Assembly: GCA_017547885.1 (NCBI GenBank)
Contig: JAFYOP010000007.1
Span: forward strand, 110,601-174,600
Direction: 5' to 3'
Length of the DNA: 64,000 nucleotides
DNA from: Clostridia bacterium
GTDB taxonomy: Bacteria > Bacillota > Clostridia > Christensenellales > CAG-138
The notes beneath the pieces are model-generated. The model saw nothing but the letters and a program-made list of their open reading frames with translations. It was not told where the DNA came from and searched no databases. Shown piece by piece: positions 1 to 7,576 of the stretch. The number at the start of each line of letters is the position of its first letter. Positions within the stretch are counted from its first letter, which is position 1. A program made the translations under genes and the position numbers.

Positions 1-678
1 AAGGAAGAGGCCACGGAAAAGGGCTCGGGTTTGTTTGAGCAAAGGTTTGGCTGGCGGTATCCCTATGTGGCGGATACTCTGCTTTCCTCCAAGGTCAGCG
101 TATCCGACCTGACGGGCAACTATCCCGAGATAGCGGAATATCCCCAGTTCCTCCGGGACAGGGCCGCAAAGCGGCCGGTGGGCAGAGGCACCGCCGCCCA
201 CACGCTTATGGAGCATATCTCCATTGCTCCCCACACCGCTGATTCCATCAGCGCCGAGATCACCCGCCTTGTGGATGAGGGCATACTTGCCCCCGCCGAG
301 GCAGAGGTCATCAGCGTGCAAAACGCCGCCGCCTTCTTTGGCTCAGACCTTGGCCGCCGCATGACGGCGTCCCCACGGGTGGAGCGGGAGCTGCCCTTTA
401 ATCACCGTGTATCCGCACGGGAGCTGATGGGGGCGGATACGGATGAAACCATACTGCTTCAGGGCATAATAGACTGCTGCTTCATAGAGGAGGGCAGCTG
501 GGTGCTCATTGACTACAAGACGGACTTTGTCCCCAACGGCAAGGCAAAGCAGGCCGCCTCAAAGCACCGCCGCCAGCTTACCCTTTACCGCAACGCCCTT
601 GAGGCCCTCACCGGCGCAAAGGTGAAGGAGATGTACATTCATTTCCTTGGGATAGGGGAGAGCGTACGAATAGATTAA
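1..678 (+). CDS. addA: ATP-dependent helicase/nuclease subunit A, C-terminal part (partial at window start)
   Basis: The reading frame is open from base 1, so only the last 225 codons of a larger gene are present. The visible part matches the C-terminal RecB-like nuclease domain of AddA, which with AddB processes double-strand breaks for recombination. The nuclease signature is clear: GIIDCCFIEE, then a strand and VLIDYKTDFV, giving the catalytic Asp and the Asp-Tyr-Lys motif of PD-(D/E)XK nucleases. Upstream lies the SxLxxFxxCP-less linker typical of the AddA region after the helicase motifs. It ends in TAA and is followed within 5 bp by a family P hairpin and a terminator, so it is the last gene of its operon (addB would be expected upstream). 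The internal TTG at 31 is not a start. Confidence 0.88.
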   Translation, partial: KEEATEKGSGLFEQRFGWRYPYVADTLLSSKVSVSDLTGNYPEIAEYPQFLRDRAAKRPVGRGTAAHTLMEHISIAPHTADSISAEITRLVDEGILAPAEAEVISVQNAAAFFGSDLGRRMTASPRVERELPFNHRVSARELMGADTDETILLQGIIDCCFIEEGSWVLIDYKTDFVPNGKAKQAASKHRRQLTLYRNALEALTGAKVKEMYIHFLGIGESVRID

Positions 679-682
679 GCTT

Positions 683-745
683 CTTCTTTTCTTTTTCTTT
701 TCCTATGGAAAAGAAACAAGAAAAGAAGCAAAAGAAAAAGAAAAG
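683..745 (+). repeat. Family P pyrimidine/purine hairpin, copy 1
   Basis: Defines family P. A pyrimidine arm beginning CTTCTTTTCTTTTTC pairs with a purine arm GGAAAAGAAAC..AAGAAAAGAAG across a 4-base loop. A second purine arm (CAAAAGAAAAAGAAAAG) follows and could pair with the same pyrimidine arm, so two alternative stems are possible in RNA. The simple-palindrome end faces addA. Downstream is the conserved box TAAAAGCATGCGCAGATG then TGCTTACC, running into the terminator at 793. Confidence 0.8.
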
Positions 746-792
746 ATAAAGGGAATTACATATCATTAAAAGCATGCGCAGATGTGCTTACC

Positions 793-823
793 AAAAAGCC
801 GCTCGGAGAGGGAGCGGCTTTTT
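793..823 (+). terminator. Intrinsic terminator after addA (end of family P module)
   Basis: AAAAAGCCGCTC pairs with GAGCGGCTTTTT around a short purine loop: a 12-bp stem with T/A tracts on both sides. It closes the family P module. Confidence 0.85.
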
Positions 824-892
824 GCGTGGAAATAAGAAGGGGACAGTTTTATCTAATCCAACCCCGTAGTGGTAAAGGAAAGATAAAGGGGG

Positions 893-1081
893 TTATTATC
901 TATACCCGCCCACCACCCTTTTAATGTATCTTCGCCTTGCGGCGAAGACGGAGCGGGCACAGCTGACCTCCTTTCACTGCATACAATTCCAAAGCAGAAA
1001 GCCTTTGCTGTCGAAAGCACCCTTCGCTTCTCCCGCAGGGAGAAGCTTCATTGAAGGGTGGCGGGTGGGATTAGATAATAA
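893..1081. repeat. Family A MITE-like element, complete copy
   Basis: Defines family A. The left end (TTATTATCTATACCCGCCC ACCACCCTTTTAATG) is the near-perfect inverse of the right end (CATTGAAGGGTGGCGGG TGGGATTAGATAATAA), giving about 34 bp terminal inverted repeats on a 189 bp unit. Just inside the left end is the hairpin TCTTCGCCTTGCGGCGAAGA; just inside the right end GCTTCTCCCGCAGGGAGAAGC is split as a second hairpin. The core carries no plausible gene. Size, ends and dispersal suggest a non-autonomous transposable element, but no transposase is seen in the window. Confidence 0.75.
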
Positions 1082-1135
1082 TACCTGCTCACTATTACCT
1101 ATTGATATTATCCCATGTCCGCAAGAGTATGTCCC

Positions 1136-1191
1136 GCTTTTCCGTAAGGAAAAGCTGCCTGAAAAAGGGTGGCCGGGCGGGGCAGTAAAAT
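1136..1191. repeat. Family A right-end fragment, A' terminus
   Basis: Contains the internal hairpin CTTTTCCGTAAGGAAAAG and a right end GGGTGGCCGGGCGGGGCAG followed by TAAAAT. This alternative terminus (TTTTACTRCCCC when inverted) recurs at several sites and defines subtype A'. Confidence 0.6.
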
Positions 1192-1206
1192 ATTGCCTAT
1201 AACCAA

Positions 1207-1239
1207 AATACCAAAGCCGCCTTCGGCGGCTTTGGTATT
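1207..1239. terminator. Bidirectional terminator downstream of the 1250-1885 lipoprotein gene
   Basis: A perfect 15-bp stem AATACCAAAGCCGCC / GGCGGCTTTGGTATT with a 3-base loop, 10 bp past the end of the minus-strand lipoprotein gene. Confidence 0.85.
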
Positions 1240-1249
1240 TCTGACATGT

Positions 1250-1885
1250 TTAGTTGTGAGGATATTTCCTGATGGGGTTCCATATTCTTTCATCGGCAGT
1301 TACGATCACTGATGGTTCCGAATCAGGGCGGCAATAGACGCTGAATTCAGGGTATTCCTTTCCTTCTTCCATTTTAACCGTTTCAATGATGAAGCTTTCC
1401 CCGTCCCACTTCCATCCAATAACAGCATCGCTGCAGTCATCTAAGGTGTATTCCTTTCCGTTTACGGTAAGAGGTACATCGCTCCCCCCGACTACAATGG
1501 CGGTTCCGGATGTCTCCACAGCTATGTTTCTGTATGGAATGAATAATCGGGGAGGTTTCATATTTTCTGATGCCTGATTGAATATCACCTTTATTTCACC
1601 CTTAAACCTGCACATCCCGAGGAAACAGATGGCGGAGCCGGCCTTTGCGTTGATGATGATGTCATCCTTAAATACGCAGTCGATCAAGTCCACAACATCC
1701 TCTTCTCCAACGTTTATGGTGAGGGGCTTGCGGAAAACTGTGCCGTATATGGTGCTGTAATGTTCGTCAAAGTTAAACTCATACTGCTTTGCGGCCTTGT
1801 ATCTTACTGCACCGGGGGGCAGCGTACAGCCAAACAGTATGGCGGTAAGCAGCACCACGATCAGCAGAATACCCGTCTTTTTCAT
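1250..1885 (-). CDS. Putative lipoprotein of unknown function
   Basis: 211 residues. The N-terminus is a clear lipoprotein signal: MKK, a hydrophobic stretch, then the lipobox ILFGC with the acylated Cys at about residue 20, so the mature protein should sit on the outer face of the membrane. The body is a beta-rich, charged domain without a motif I recognise; the C-terminal third has ESFIIETVKM and EYPEFSVYCRP. The start is preceded by AAGGGGAAG, and a strong promoter (TTGACG, 17-bp spacer, TATAAT on the minus strand) lies about 30 bp upstream. It is monocistronic, with its own promoter and terminator. Secretion is well supported; the function is not known. Confidence 0.75.
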   Translation of the reverse strand: MKKTGILLIVVLLTAILFGCTLPPGAVRYKAAKQYEFNFDEHYSTIYGTVFRKPLTINVGEEDVVDLIDCVFKDDIIINAKAGSAICFLGMCRFKGEIKVIFNQASENMKPPRLFIPYRNIAVETSGTAIVVGGSDVPLTVNGKEYTLDDCSDAVIGWKWDGESFIIETVKMEEGKEYPEFSVYCRPDSEPSVIVTADERIWNPIRKYPHN

Positions 1886-1916
1886 AGCACACTTCCCCTT
1901 ACGCTTTGTTATATAT

Positions 1917-1945
1917 ATTATATATTAGAGCAAAAATTCCGTCAA
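1917..1945 (-). promoter_or_regulatory. Sigma-A promoter for the 1250-1885 lipoprotein gene
   Basis: On the minus strand: -35 TTGACG (1940-1945), 17-bp AT-rich spacer, -10 TATAAT (1917-1922), 32 bp before the start codon. Confidence 0.75.
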
Positions 1946-2067
1946 ATCTCTTCTGGCTGAGCCGGGAGCAAGCCCGCAGCATGATCGATCTGCAAGGTGG
2001 AACGGATCGCCCCGGCAGGCCTTTCGGCTGCTTCCCAATGACATAAGCATGCTTATTTGTTCCACAC

Positions 2068-2097
2068 AAAAAGCTCCATCCGTACATGGAGCTTTTT
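2068..2097 (-). terminator. Terminator of the family P module downstream of ychF
   Basis: Stem AAAAAGCTCCAT / ATGGAGCTTTTT with a 6-base loop. Read on the minus strand it follows the ychF stop, the P hairpin and the box GTGCTATCC. Confidence 0.8.
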
Positions 2098-2145
2098 GGA
2101 TAGCACATCTGAGTATGCTTTTACCTGATCTGATTTTAACTATGT

Positions 2146-2209
2146 CTTTTCTTTCTCTTTTGCTTCTTTTCGTCTTTCTTTTCTTCATAGAAAAGAAAGA
2201 GAAAAGAAG
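2146..2209 (-). repeat. Family P hairpin, copy 2
   Basis: Lies 14 bp from the ychF stop, simple-palindrome end towards ychF. Several arm bases differ from copy 1, with partly compensating changes (CTCTTTC against GAAAGAG), which suggests that pairing is maintained. Confidence 0.75.
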
Positions 2210-2223
2210 GTAAGCAAAACCAA

Positions 2224-3312
2224 CTATACGTTGAACCTGAACAGTACGATATCGCCGTCCTGCACAACGTAGTCCTTGCCCTCGCTGCGGATGAGACCCT
2301 TTTCCTTGCAGGCGGCCATGGAGCCATGCTCCATGAGGGTGTCGTAGTTGACTATTTCGGCCCGGATAAAGCCCTTTTCAAAGTCGGTGTGTATCTTGCC
2401 TGCGGCCTGAGGCGCCTTGGTGCCCCGGGTGATGGTCCATGCCCGGACTTCCTTGGGGCCTGCGGTAAGGTAGCTGATGAGGCCAAGGAGGGAATAGCAT
2501 TCCTTCACCAGCTTATCAAGGCCGCTTTCGCCAATGCCCATTTCGATAAGGAAGTCCTGCTTTTCCTCGGGGGACAGCTGGGAGATCTCCTCCTCAATGC
2601 GGGCGCAGATGGTGAGGGCGCCTGCCTTTTCGGCGGCGGCGGCCTCATAGAGGGCCTTAACTGTGGGCAGGTCTGCGCCTATCTCGTCCTCGGCGATGTT
2701 CGCGACGTATATTACGGGCTTGTCTGTCAGCAGGAAGAGGGAGTGAACGAATTCCTGCTGCTCCTCGGTAAGCTCCATGGAGCGGACGGGCTTGCCGCTT
2801 TCCAGGTGAGCCTTTATCTCCTTGAGGAAGTCCACCTCAGCAAGGAGCTTTTTGTCGCCGGACTTGCTGTTTTTCTGGGCCCGGTCAATGCGGCGGTCCA
2901 TGGTGTCCATGTCCGCAAAGATAAGCTCCAGGTTGATGGTCTCCATGTCGCGGACGGGGTCTACCGAGCCGTCCACGTGGACGATATTCTCGTCCTCAAA
3001 GCAGCGGACAACGTGAACGATAGCGTCCACCTCACGGATGTGGGAAAGGAACTTGTTGCCAAGGCCTTCGCCCTTGTACGCGCCCCGCACAAGGCCCGCG
3101 ATGTCAACGAACTCTATGGTGGTGGGGGTGTATTTTTCGGGATGATGCATTTCGGCCAGTACGTCAAGGCGGCTGTCAGGCACCGCAACCACGCCCACGT
3201 TGGGCTCAATGGTGCAGAAGGGGTAATTGGCGGCCTGAGCGCCCGCCTGGGTTATGGCGTTGAAAAGGGTGGATTTGCCCACGTTGGGAAGGCCTACTAC
3301 GCCTAATTTCAT
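2224..3312 (-). CDS. ychF: Ribosome-associated ATPase YchF (Obg family)
   Basis: 362 residues, the normal length of YchF/Ola1. This is a universally conserved P-loop protein of the Obg branch that prefers ATP and associates with the ribosome and stress responses. Visible motifs: Walker [10 protein letters not shown] at residues 7-15, switch region [14 protein letters not shown] with the DxAG motif, and VANIAEDE where Obg GTPases have NKxD, the known reason for altered base specificity. The C-terminal 80 residues form the TGS domain ([17 protein letters not shown] and DGDIVLFRF). It starts at ATG 3312 after AAGGAGATTC. A 5'-UTR hairpin GGCGGC-aaa-GCCGCC (3340-3354) lies between promoter and gene. 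Monocistronic. Confidence 0.95.
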   Translation of the reverse strand: MKLGVVGLPNVGKSTLFNAITQAGAQAANYPFCTIEPNVGVVAVPDSRLDVLAEMHHPEKYTPTTIEFVDIAGLVRGAYKGEGLGNKFLSHIREVDAIVHVVRCFEDENIVHVDGSVDPVRDMETINLELIFADMDTMDRRIDRAQKNSKSGDKKLLAEVDFLKEIKAHLESGKPVRSMELTEEQQEFVHSLFLLTDKPVIYVANIAEDEIGADLPTVKALYEAAAAEKAGALTICARIEEEISQLSPEEKQDFLIEMGIGESGLDKLVKECYSLLGLISYLTAGPKEVRAWTITRGTKAPQAAGKIHTDFEKGFIRAEIVNYDTLMEHGSMAACKEKGLIRSEGKDYVVQDGDIVLFRFNV

Positions 3313-3380
3313 AGCGGTTTGAATCTCCTTATTTTTTCAGGCGGCAAAGCCGCCCGCTGTTGTATTTCTATAACAGAAGT

Positions 3381-3409
3381 ATTGTATCACGAAGGCGGGG
3401 TTTTCTCAA
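3381..3409 (-). promoter_or_regulatory. Sigma-A promoter for ychF
   Basis: Minus strand: -35 TTGAGA (3404-3409), 17-bp spacer, -10 TACAAT (3381-3386), giving a 5' UTR of about 60 bases. Confidence 0.7.
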
Positions 3410-3442
3410 TGCGCAAAGCGAAAAGGCGGGGGGAAATTCGTA

Positions 3443-3470
3443 TTGTAAAAGATAAAAGCCGTGCTATAAT
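3443..3470 (+). promoter_or_regulatory. Sigma-A promoter for the tautomerase gene
   Basis: -35 TTGTAA (3443-3448), 16-bp spacer, -10 TATAAT (3465-3470), about 32 bp before the AAAGGAGAAT ribosome site. Confidence 0.7.
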
Positions 3471-3508
3471 TTTAATATAAAACCATTGTTTTAAAGGAGA
3501 ATAATACC

Positions 3509-3727
3509 ATGCCACATATCGATATCAAGCTGTTTCCCGGAAGAAGCGACGAAATGAAGAAGGCCGCCGCAAAGGCCATAGTTGAGGCCGCCGCAGCGGA
3601 GCTTGCCGCTCCCGCCTCTGCGTTTTCCGTGTCCTTTACGGATGTTGAAAAGGACGCATGGAATGAGACCGTTGCGGATAAGGTTGAGGAAGCGTCCCTC
3701 TTTGCGGGAGAAGTATACAGGGTTTAA
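3509..3727 (+). CDS. Small tautomerase-family protein (4-oxalocrotonate tautomerase-like)
   Basis: 72 residues, in the range of the 4-OT/MIF superfamily. The start Met is followed by Pro-2 (MPHIDIKLFPGRS), which after Met removal is the catalytic N-terminal base of these enzymes. The pattern of one strand, a long Ala-rich helix (MKKAAAKAIVEAAAAEL) and a second strand (FSVSFTDVEKDAW) fits one beta-alpha-beta unit that oligomerises. The physiological substrate cannot be told from sequence. It has its own promoter and an AAAGGAG site. Its last 30 bp or so, with the start of the following family A element, reappear as a partial duplicate about 221 bp downstream (3917-3952). Confidence 0.8.
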   Translation: MPHIDIKLFPGRSDEMKKAAAKAIVEAAAAELAAPASAFSVSFTDVEKDAWNETVADKVEEASLFAGEVYRV

Positions 3728-3739
3728 AGGGAACAGGTG

Positions 3740-3815
3740 AAATTATCTATTCCCACCCACCACCCTTTTAAGGCAGCTTTTCCTGACGGAAAAGCGGAAT
3801 GTGCTGTCGCAGGCG
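3740..3815 (+). repeat. Family A left-end fragment
   Basis: Left terminus ATTATCTATTCCCACCCACC followed by the hairpin GCTTTTCCTGACGGAAAAGC and AATGTGCTGTCG. No matching right end nearby, so the copy is truncated. Confidence 0.6.
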
Positions 3816-3916
3816 CGGATAGCATACCACTGACCTTCATTCAAAGTATGTTTTCCTTGCGGGAAAACAGGGCGTGCTGCCGAAAATCCTGCCATTGTGG
3901 GGCAGGCCGCAGGATG

Positions 3917-3952
3917 CCCTCTTTGCGGGAGAGGTATACAGGGTTTAAAGGG
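3917..3952 (+). repeat. Duplicated 3' end of the tautomerase gene
   Basis: CCCTCTTTGCGGGAG, then GTATACAGGGTTTAAAGGGAA repeats 3696-3731 (the last codons and stop of the tautomerase) with one or two changes. As in the original it is followed by a family A left end (3982), so a unit of about 221 bp was tandemly duplicated and has since diverged. Confidence 0.7.
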
Positions 3953-3981
3953 AAGCTGCAGGTAATAGTGAAAAAGTAATA

Positions 3982-4058
3982 TTTTACTACCCCACCCGGC
4001 CGCCCTTTTAAGGCAGCTTTGCCTGCGGCAAAGCGGAATGTGCTGCCGTAAGCCTGTC
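3982..4058 (+). repeat. Family A left-end fragment, A' terminus
   Basis: TTTTACTACCCCACCCGGCC terminus with the hairpin GCTTTGCCTGCGGCAAAGC, the duplicate partner of 3740-3815. Confidence 0.6.
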
Positions 4059-4110
4059 ATAGTGAGGCAATCTGTACACGAATCGGGTGAATGGGGACAA
4101 TATCAAAATA

Positions 4111-4150
4111 AAAATGACCGGGCGGAAACTGTTCCCGCTCGGTCGTTTTA
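4111..4150 (-). terminator. Terminator downstream of the 34-residue membrane peptide gene
   Basis: Minus strand: AAAACGACCGAGCGGG, loop, CCGCCCGGTCATTTT. The stem ends in a T-rich tract just after the stop of the small gene at 4156. Confidence 0.75.
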
Positions 4151-4155
4151 TGTTA

Positions 4156-4260
4156 TTACTTGAAATAGGCGATCAGGCCGTTTACCACCAGAATGGTTAT
4201 AAAAACGCCCAGCATGATGTATGTGATGATCAGGATGGTTTTAGTACGCTTATCCAGCAT
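4156..4260 (-). CDS. Small single-pass membrane protein (34 residues)
   Basis: ATG at 4260, stop at 4156, preceded on the minus strand by CAGGAGG with a 9-base spacing. The product starts MLDKRTKTILIITYIMLGVF and continues as an unbroken hydrophobic helix to GLIAYFK: a short cationic N-tail, one transmembrane segment of about 24 residues and a single C-terminal Lys. A strong ribosome site and a dedicated terminator argue that it is a real gene although it is very short. I do not recognise the family. It could be an assembly or regulatory micropeptide of a membrane complex or a type I toxin-like peptide; the sequence does not decide. Confidence 0.65.
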   Translation of the reverse strand: MLDKRTKTILIITYIMLGVFITILVVNGLIAYFK

Positions 4261-4377
4261 TTGCAGATGTCCTCCTGTTTTTTTAAAATATAAAGTATCT
4301 TTAAATTTACTATATCATAATACCGCCCATAACTCAATAAACAGGGGGCGGGAGAAATGTGAATTTGCCTGTTCGGC

Positions 4378-4406
4378 TTGAAGGGCGGGGGAAATGCAAT
4401 TACAAT
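4378..4406 (+). promoter_or_regulatory. Sigma-A promoter for the nucleoside hydrolase gene
   Basis: -35 TTGAAG (4378-4383), 17-bp spacer, -10 TACAAT (4401-4406), 42 bp before the ATG. Confidence 0.65.
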
Positions 4407-4448
4407 ATAGGATAAATACAAACCCACGGATACGGAAAGGGGCATGCC

Positions 4449-5402
4449 ATGAGACGGATCATAATAGACGCGGATACCGGCATTGATGATTCCATTGCCA
4501 TACTGTATGCACTGACCAGCGAAAACCTCCACGTGGAGGGTATCACCACCTGCTTTGGCAATTCCGGGGCAGGGCAGTCTGCCGAGAACAGCATACGGCT
4601 TATCAAGCTCTCGGCTTGCGGCTATGATGTGCCGGTGGTAATGGGCGCGGAGTGCAGCCTTGAGGGGGAATATCAATCCGCCCCAAAGCACATCCACGGC
4701 GAAAACGGCATAGGCAATGTGGAGCTGCCGGAAAGTGAGCAGAAGCCCCTTGATATGGCGGCGGAGGACTTCATAATAAAGAAGGCCGATGAGCTGGACG
4801 GGGAGCTGATACTGGTCACCACGGGCCGGCTTACCAACCTTGCCAAGGCGCTGATGAAGGAGCCAAAGCTGCCGTGCAAAATCAAAAAGGTGGTATCCAT
4901 GGGGGGCTGCCTTGATACCCACGGCAACGTGACCCCCTATGCGGAGGCAAATATCTACGGCGACCCGCGTGCGGCGGATATGGTATTGCGGGCGGGGTTC
5001 AATATGATACTGGTGGGGCTGGACGTTACCACCAAGACCTTCATCACGGCGAAGGAGCTATCCGACCTTGACGCATACTGCGCCGAAAAAAACCGCCCCA
5101 TGGCGGACTATATGCAAAAGGCACTGAAGCACTATTTTGGCTTTCACAGCCTTACCGAGGGCATGACGGGCTGCTGCTTTGTGCATGATCCTCTGGCTGT
5201 GCTCATTGCGGAGGATGCCTCCCTTGGGGAATACAAAATGCTGAGCCTTGGGGCAGAATATAAGAGTGAGGACTTTCGCGGCATGCTGCTGAGGGATGGG
5301 CGATATCAGAGCACCATTACCCACCATGAGGTGGCGGTATGCACAAGGGTTGATCCCGCCCGCGCCATAAGGCGGCTGTTTGGTGCGTTTCAGGGAAAAT
5401 AA
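4449..5402 (+). CDS. Inosine-uridine preferring nucleoside hydrolase
   Basis: 317 residues, normal for the IU-NH family, which splits ribonucleosides into base and ribose for salvage. The N-terminal calcium-binding cluster DADTGIDDSIAI (residues 6-17) is diagnostic; the second metal/ribose region is GGCLDTHGNVTPYAEANIY with NIYGDPRAA, and the C-terminal HDPLAV motif (residue about 246) supplies the active-site His-Asp. No signal peptide, so cytoplasmic. GGAAAGG precedes the ATG. It shares the strand with tilS-hpt, and the purine-salvage enzyme Hpt two genes on makes a nucleoside salvage role plausible, although tilS appears to have its own promoter. Confidence 0.9.
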   Translation: MRRIIIDADTGIDDSIAILYALTSENLHVEGITTCFGNSGAGQSAENSIRLIKLSACGYDVPVVMGAECSLEGEYQSAPKHIHGENGIGNVELPESEQKPLDMAAEDFIIKKADELDGELILVTTGRLTNLAKALMKEPKLPCKIKKVVSMGGCLDTHGNVTPYAEANIYGDPRAADMVLRAGFNMILVGLDVTTKTFITAKELSDLDAYCAEKNRPMADYMQKALKHYFGFHSLTEGMTGCCFVHDPLAVLIAEDASLGEYKMLSLGAEYKSEDFRGMLLRDGRYQSTITHHEVAVCTRVDPARAIRRLFGAFQGK

Positions 5403-5436
5403 ATATTACAGGGGATCCTATGGGTTCCCTTTTTGC

Positions 5437-5466
5437 TTGTCAAAGGCAAGGTTTGGCGGGTATACT
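5437..5466 (+). promoter_or_regulatory. Promoter for tilS, probably giving a leaderless mRNA
   Basis: -35 TTGTCA (5437-5442), 18-bp spacer, -10 TATACT (5461-5466). The ATG at 5473 begins 7 bp after the -10 box, where transcription should initiate. Confidence 0.6.
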
Positions 5467-5472
5467 TTAGCC

Positions 5473-6816
5473 ATGGAAAAGCTTGTATTAAATACGAAAA
5501 ACACCATACTTAAGCATGGGCTTATACCTGGGGGCACAGGCGTGCTTGCCGGGGTCAGCGGCGGCGCGGATTCCGTGGCGCTGCTTTGTGCGCTGAATGA
5601 GATAAAGCAGGAGCTGGGCTTTGAGCTTTACGCTGCCCACCTTAACCACGGCATACGTGGGGCGGAGGCAGATGGGGATCAGGCATATGTGAAGGAGCTG
5701 TGCGATGGCTTGGGTGTACAGCTGTATGAAGAGACCCTGGATATTCCCGCCGTTGCAAAGGCTCAGGGCAAGACCCTTGAGCAGGCGGCGAGGGAGCAGA
5801 GGTATGCCTTCTTTGAGCGGGCGCTGGAGAAACTGGGCGCTCGGCGCATCGCAGTGGCCCATCACATGGAGGACCAGGCGGAGAGCATAATGCTGCACCT
5901 GATACGGGGCAGCGGCCTTAAGGGGCTCACAGGCATGGAATACATGCGGGGCAATATCATACGCCCCTTTCTTGACCTGCATCGGGGGGATATTGAAAAT
6001 TACCTTGCGGCAAAGGGGCTCACATACCGCACAGACAGCACCAACCTTGACCGGGACGCAAGCCGCAACCGGCTGCGTCTGGACGTTATGCCATACATTG
6101 CGGAGCACATAAACCCCGGAGTAACAGATGCCCTTTGCTCCATGGCAGAGCTTTTAAAGCAGGATGAAAAATACCTTGACGATATGGCTCGGGAGGCCCT
6201 GAACAAGGCGGCGGTGAAGGGAGGCTATGACAGGACAGAGCTTATGCTGCAGCCCAAGCCCATATTGAGCCGCGCTCTGCGCCTTGCCCTGAACAGAGAA
6301 GGCGTATATGCGGATATAGAGCGGAAGCATATAGAAATGCTGTTTTCCCTGCTGGCGGCTGCCACAGGGTCATCCATTGACCTGCCCCATATTTCCGCAT
6401 GGGTAAGCTATGACAGGATATGCTTTGGCCGGCGGCAGGAAAAGGAGGATATGGAAACATACTTCCGCTTCCCGGGGAAAACGCTGTGCGGCAAGGGAAT
6501 TTTCTTTGCAGATGAGTTCAAGGGTGATATAATAAAGAGTAATCTTGTTGGATATATGGACGGCGGCAAGCTGCCCTTTGAAACAAAGGTGCGCACAAGG
6601 CGGGAGGGAGATGTGTTCCGTCCCTATGGTGCGCCGGGCAGCAAAAAGCTCAAGGCGGTGATGATAGACCGCAAAATACCAAGGGAAGAGCGGGAAAAAC
6701 CCGGAATATTCCTTGGAAATGAGCTGCTTTTCATGCCGGGCCTTGGCATATCCGATAAGGTAAAGGTAACGGCTGATACCCGAAGGATAATTCGGGTGCA
6801 ATATACGGAAATATAA
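5473..6816 (+). CDS. tilS: tRNA(Ile)-lysidine synthetase
   Basis: 447 residues. TilS converts the wobble C of tRNA-Ile(CAU) to lysidine so that it reads AUA and is charged with Ile. The PP-loop SGGADSVAL at about residue 26 is the ATP pyrophosphatase signature, followed by AAHLNHGIRG and AVAHHMEDQAESI, typical of TilS N-domains; the C-terminal substrate-binding domain (VRTRREGDVFRPYG, LKAVMIDRKIPR) is present. I chose ATG 5473 rather than an in-frame upstream GTG because homologous sequence starts here and a promoter lies directly before it. It lacks a clear ribosome site, consistent with a leaderless transcript. hpt follows after 20 bp, the common tilS-hpt order of Firmicutes. Confidence 0.93.
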   Translation: MEKLVLNTKNTILKHGLIPGGTGVLAGVSGGADSVALLCALNEIKQELGFELYAAHLNHGIRGAEADGDQAYVKELCDGLGVQLYEETLDIPAVAKAQGKTLEQAAREQRYAFFERALEKLGARRIAVAHHMEDQAESIMLHLIRGSGLKGLTGMEYMRGNIIRPFLDLHRGDIENYLAAKGLTYRTDSTNLDRDASRNRLRLDVMPYIAEHINPGVTDALCSMAELLKQDEKYLDDMAREALNKAAVKGGYDRTELMLQPKPILSRALRLALNREGVYADIERKHIEMLFSLLAAATGSSIDLPHISAWVSYDRICFGRRQEKEDMETYFRFPGKTLCGKGIFFADEFKGDIIKSNLVGYMDGGKLPFETKVRTRREGDVFRPYGAPGSKKLKAVMIDRKIPREEREKPGIFLGNELLFMPGLGISDKVKVTADTRRIIRVQYTEI

Positions 6817-6836
6817 TAAAGGGGCGGTAAAAAGAT

Positions 6837-7397
6837 ATGACAGGCTTTGACAAGGACAACATGAACAACGACATAGACCACGTGCTGGTCAGCGAGGAGC
6901 AGCTGAGGGAGCGCATAGCCGAAATGGGCGCAATGCTCTCTGAGGAATACAAGGACAAGAACCCCATACTGGTGTGCATCCTCAGGGGAGCGGTACATTT
7001 CTTCTCCGACCTCAGCCGCCACATGACTTGCCGCGCTCAGCTGGACTTTATGTCCATCTCCAGCTACGGCGATGAGCTGAAGACCTCCGGCATAGTCCGC
7101 ATAGCTAAGGACATGGACACCAGCATCACCGGCCGCCACGTGCTTATTATCGAAGACATCATGGACAGCGGCCACACCCTCAAGCACCTTAAGAAGGTGC
7201 TGATGGCAAGGGAACCCGCCTCCCTCAAGATATGCTGCCTGCTGGACAAGCCCTCCCGCAGGGAATGCGACATAGCCCCGGATTACACCGGCTTTGTCAT
7301 TCCCAATGAGTTTGTGCTGGGCTATGGACTGGACTGCGAAAACTACTACCGCAACCTGCCCTACGTTGGCGTGCTGAAGCCTGAGCTTTACAAATAA
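6837..7397 (+). CDS. hpt: Hypoxanthine(-guanine) phosphoribosyltransferase
   Basis: 186 residues, normal size. It salvages hypoxanthine and guanine to IMP and GMP using PRPP. The PRPP-binding motif VLIIEDIMDSGHTL (residues about 102-115) has the acidic pair and the GHT loop; CILRGAVHFFSDL forms the pyrophosphate loop, and the C-terminal VLGYGLDCENYYRNLPYVG is the usual base-binding end. The gene follows tilS by 20 bp with GGGGCGG as a weak ribosome site. A hairpin terminator follows. Confidence 0.94.
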   Translation: MTGFDKDNMNNDIDHVLVSEEQLRERIAEMGAMLSEEYKDKNPILVCILRGAVHFFSDLSRHMTCRAQLDFMSISSYGDELKTSGIVRIAKDMDTSITGRHVLIIEDIMDSGHTLKHLKKVLMAREPASLKICCLLDKPSRRECDIAPDYTGFVIPNEFVLGYGLDCENYYRNLPYVGVLKPELYK

Positions 7398-7474
7398 CCC
7401 GAAAAAGCGGGTCAAAGGCAAGGGCTTGGCATACTCCGGAGCTAAGTTTTATAAATTGTTAATACTTTATATCC

Positions 7475-7496
7475 GGGGCGCTGTTGACAGCGCCCC
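7475..7496 (+). terminator. Terminator after hpt
   Basis: GGGGCGCTG-TTGA-CAGCGCCCC, a perfect 9-bp GC-rich stem followed by a weak GGGTTT tail. Confidence 0.6.
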
Positions 7497-7576
7497 GGGT
7501 TTGCGAGAAAATAATAAGATGAGCTGTCGATATTGACAGAATAAATTACACCGCAGAAATGCGGGGGGGAAATATC

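Noticed and set aside
924..1202. ORF encoding MYLRLAAKTERAQ and similar peptides in many gaps
   Set aside because: Such peptides arise wherever a family A element is read through; the frame is not kept between copies.
2326..3306. 326-codon plus-strand ORF opposite ychF
   Set aside because: Antisense shadow caused by codon bias; ychF has complete motifs.
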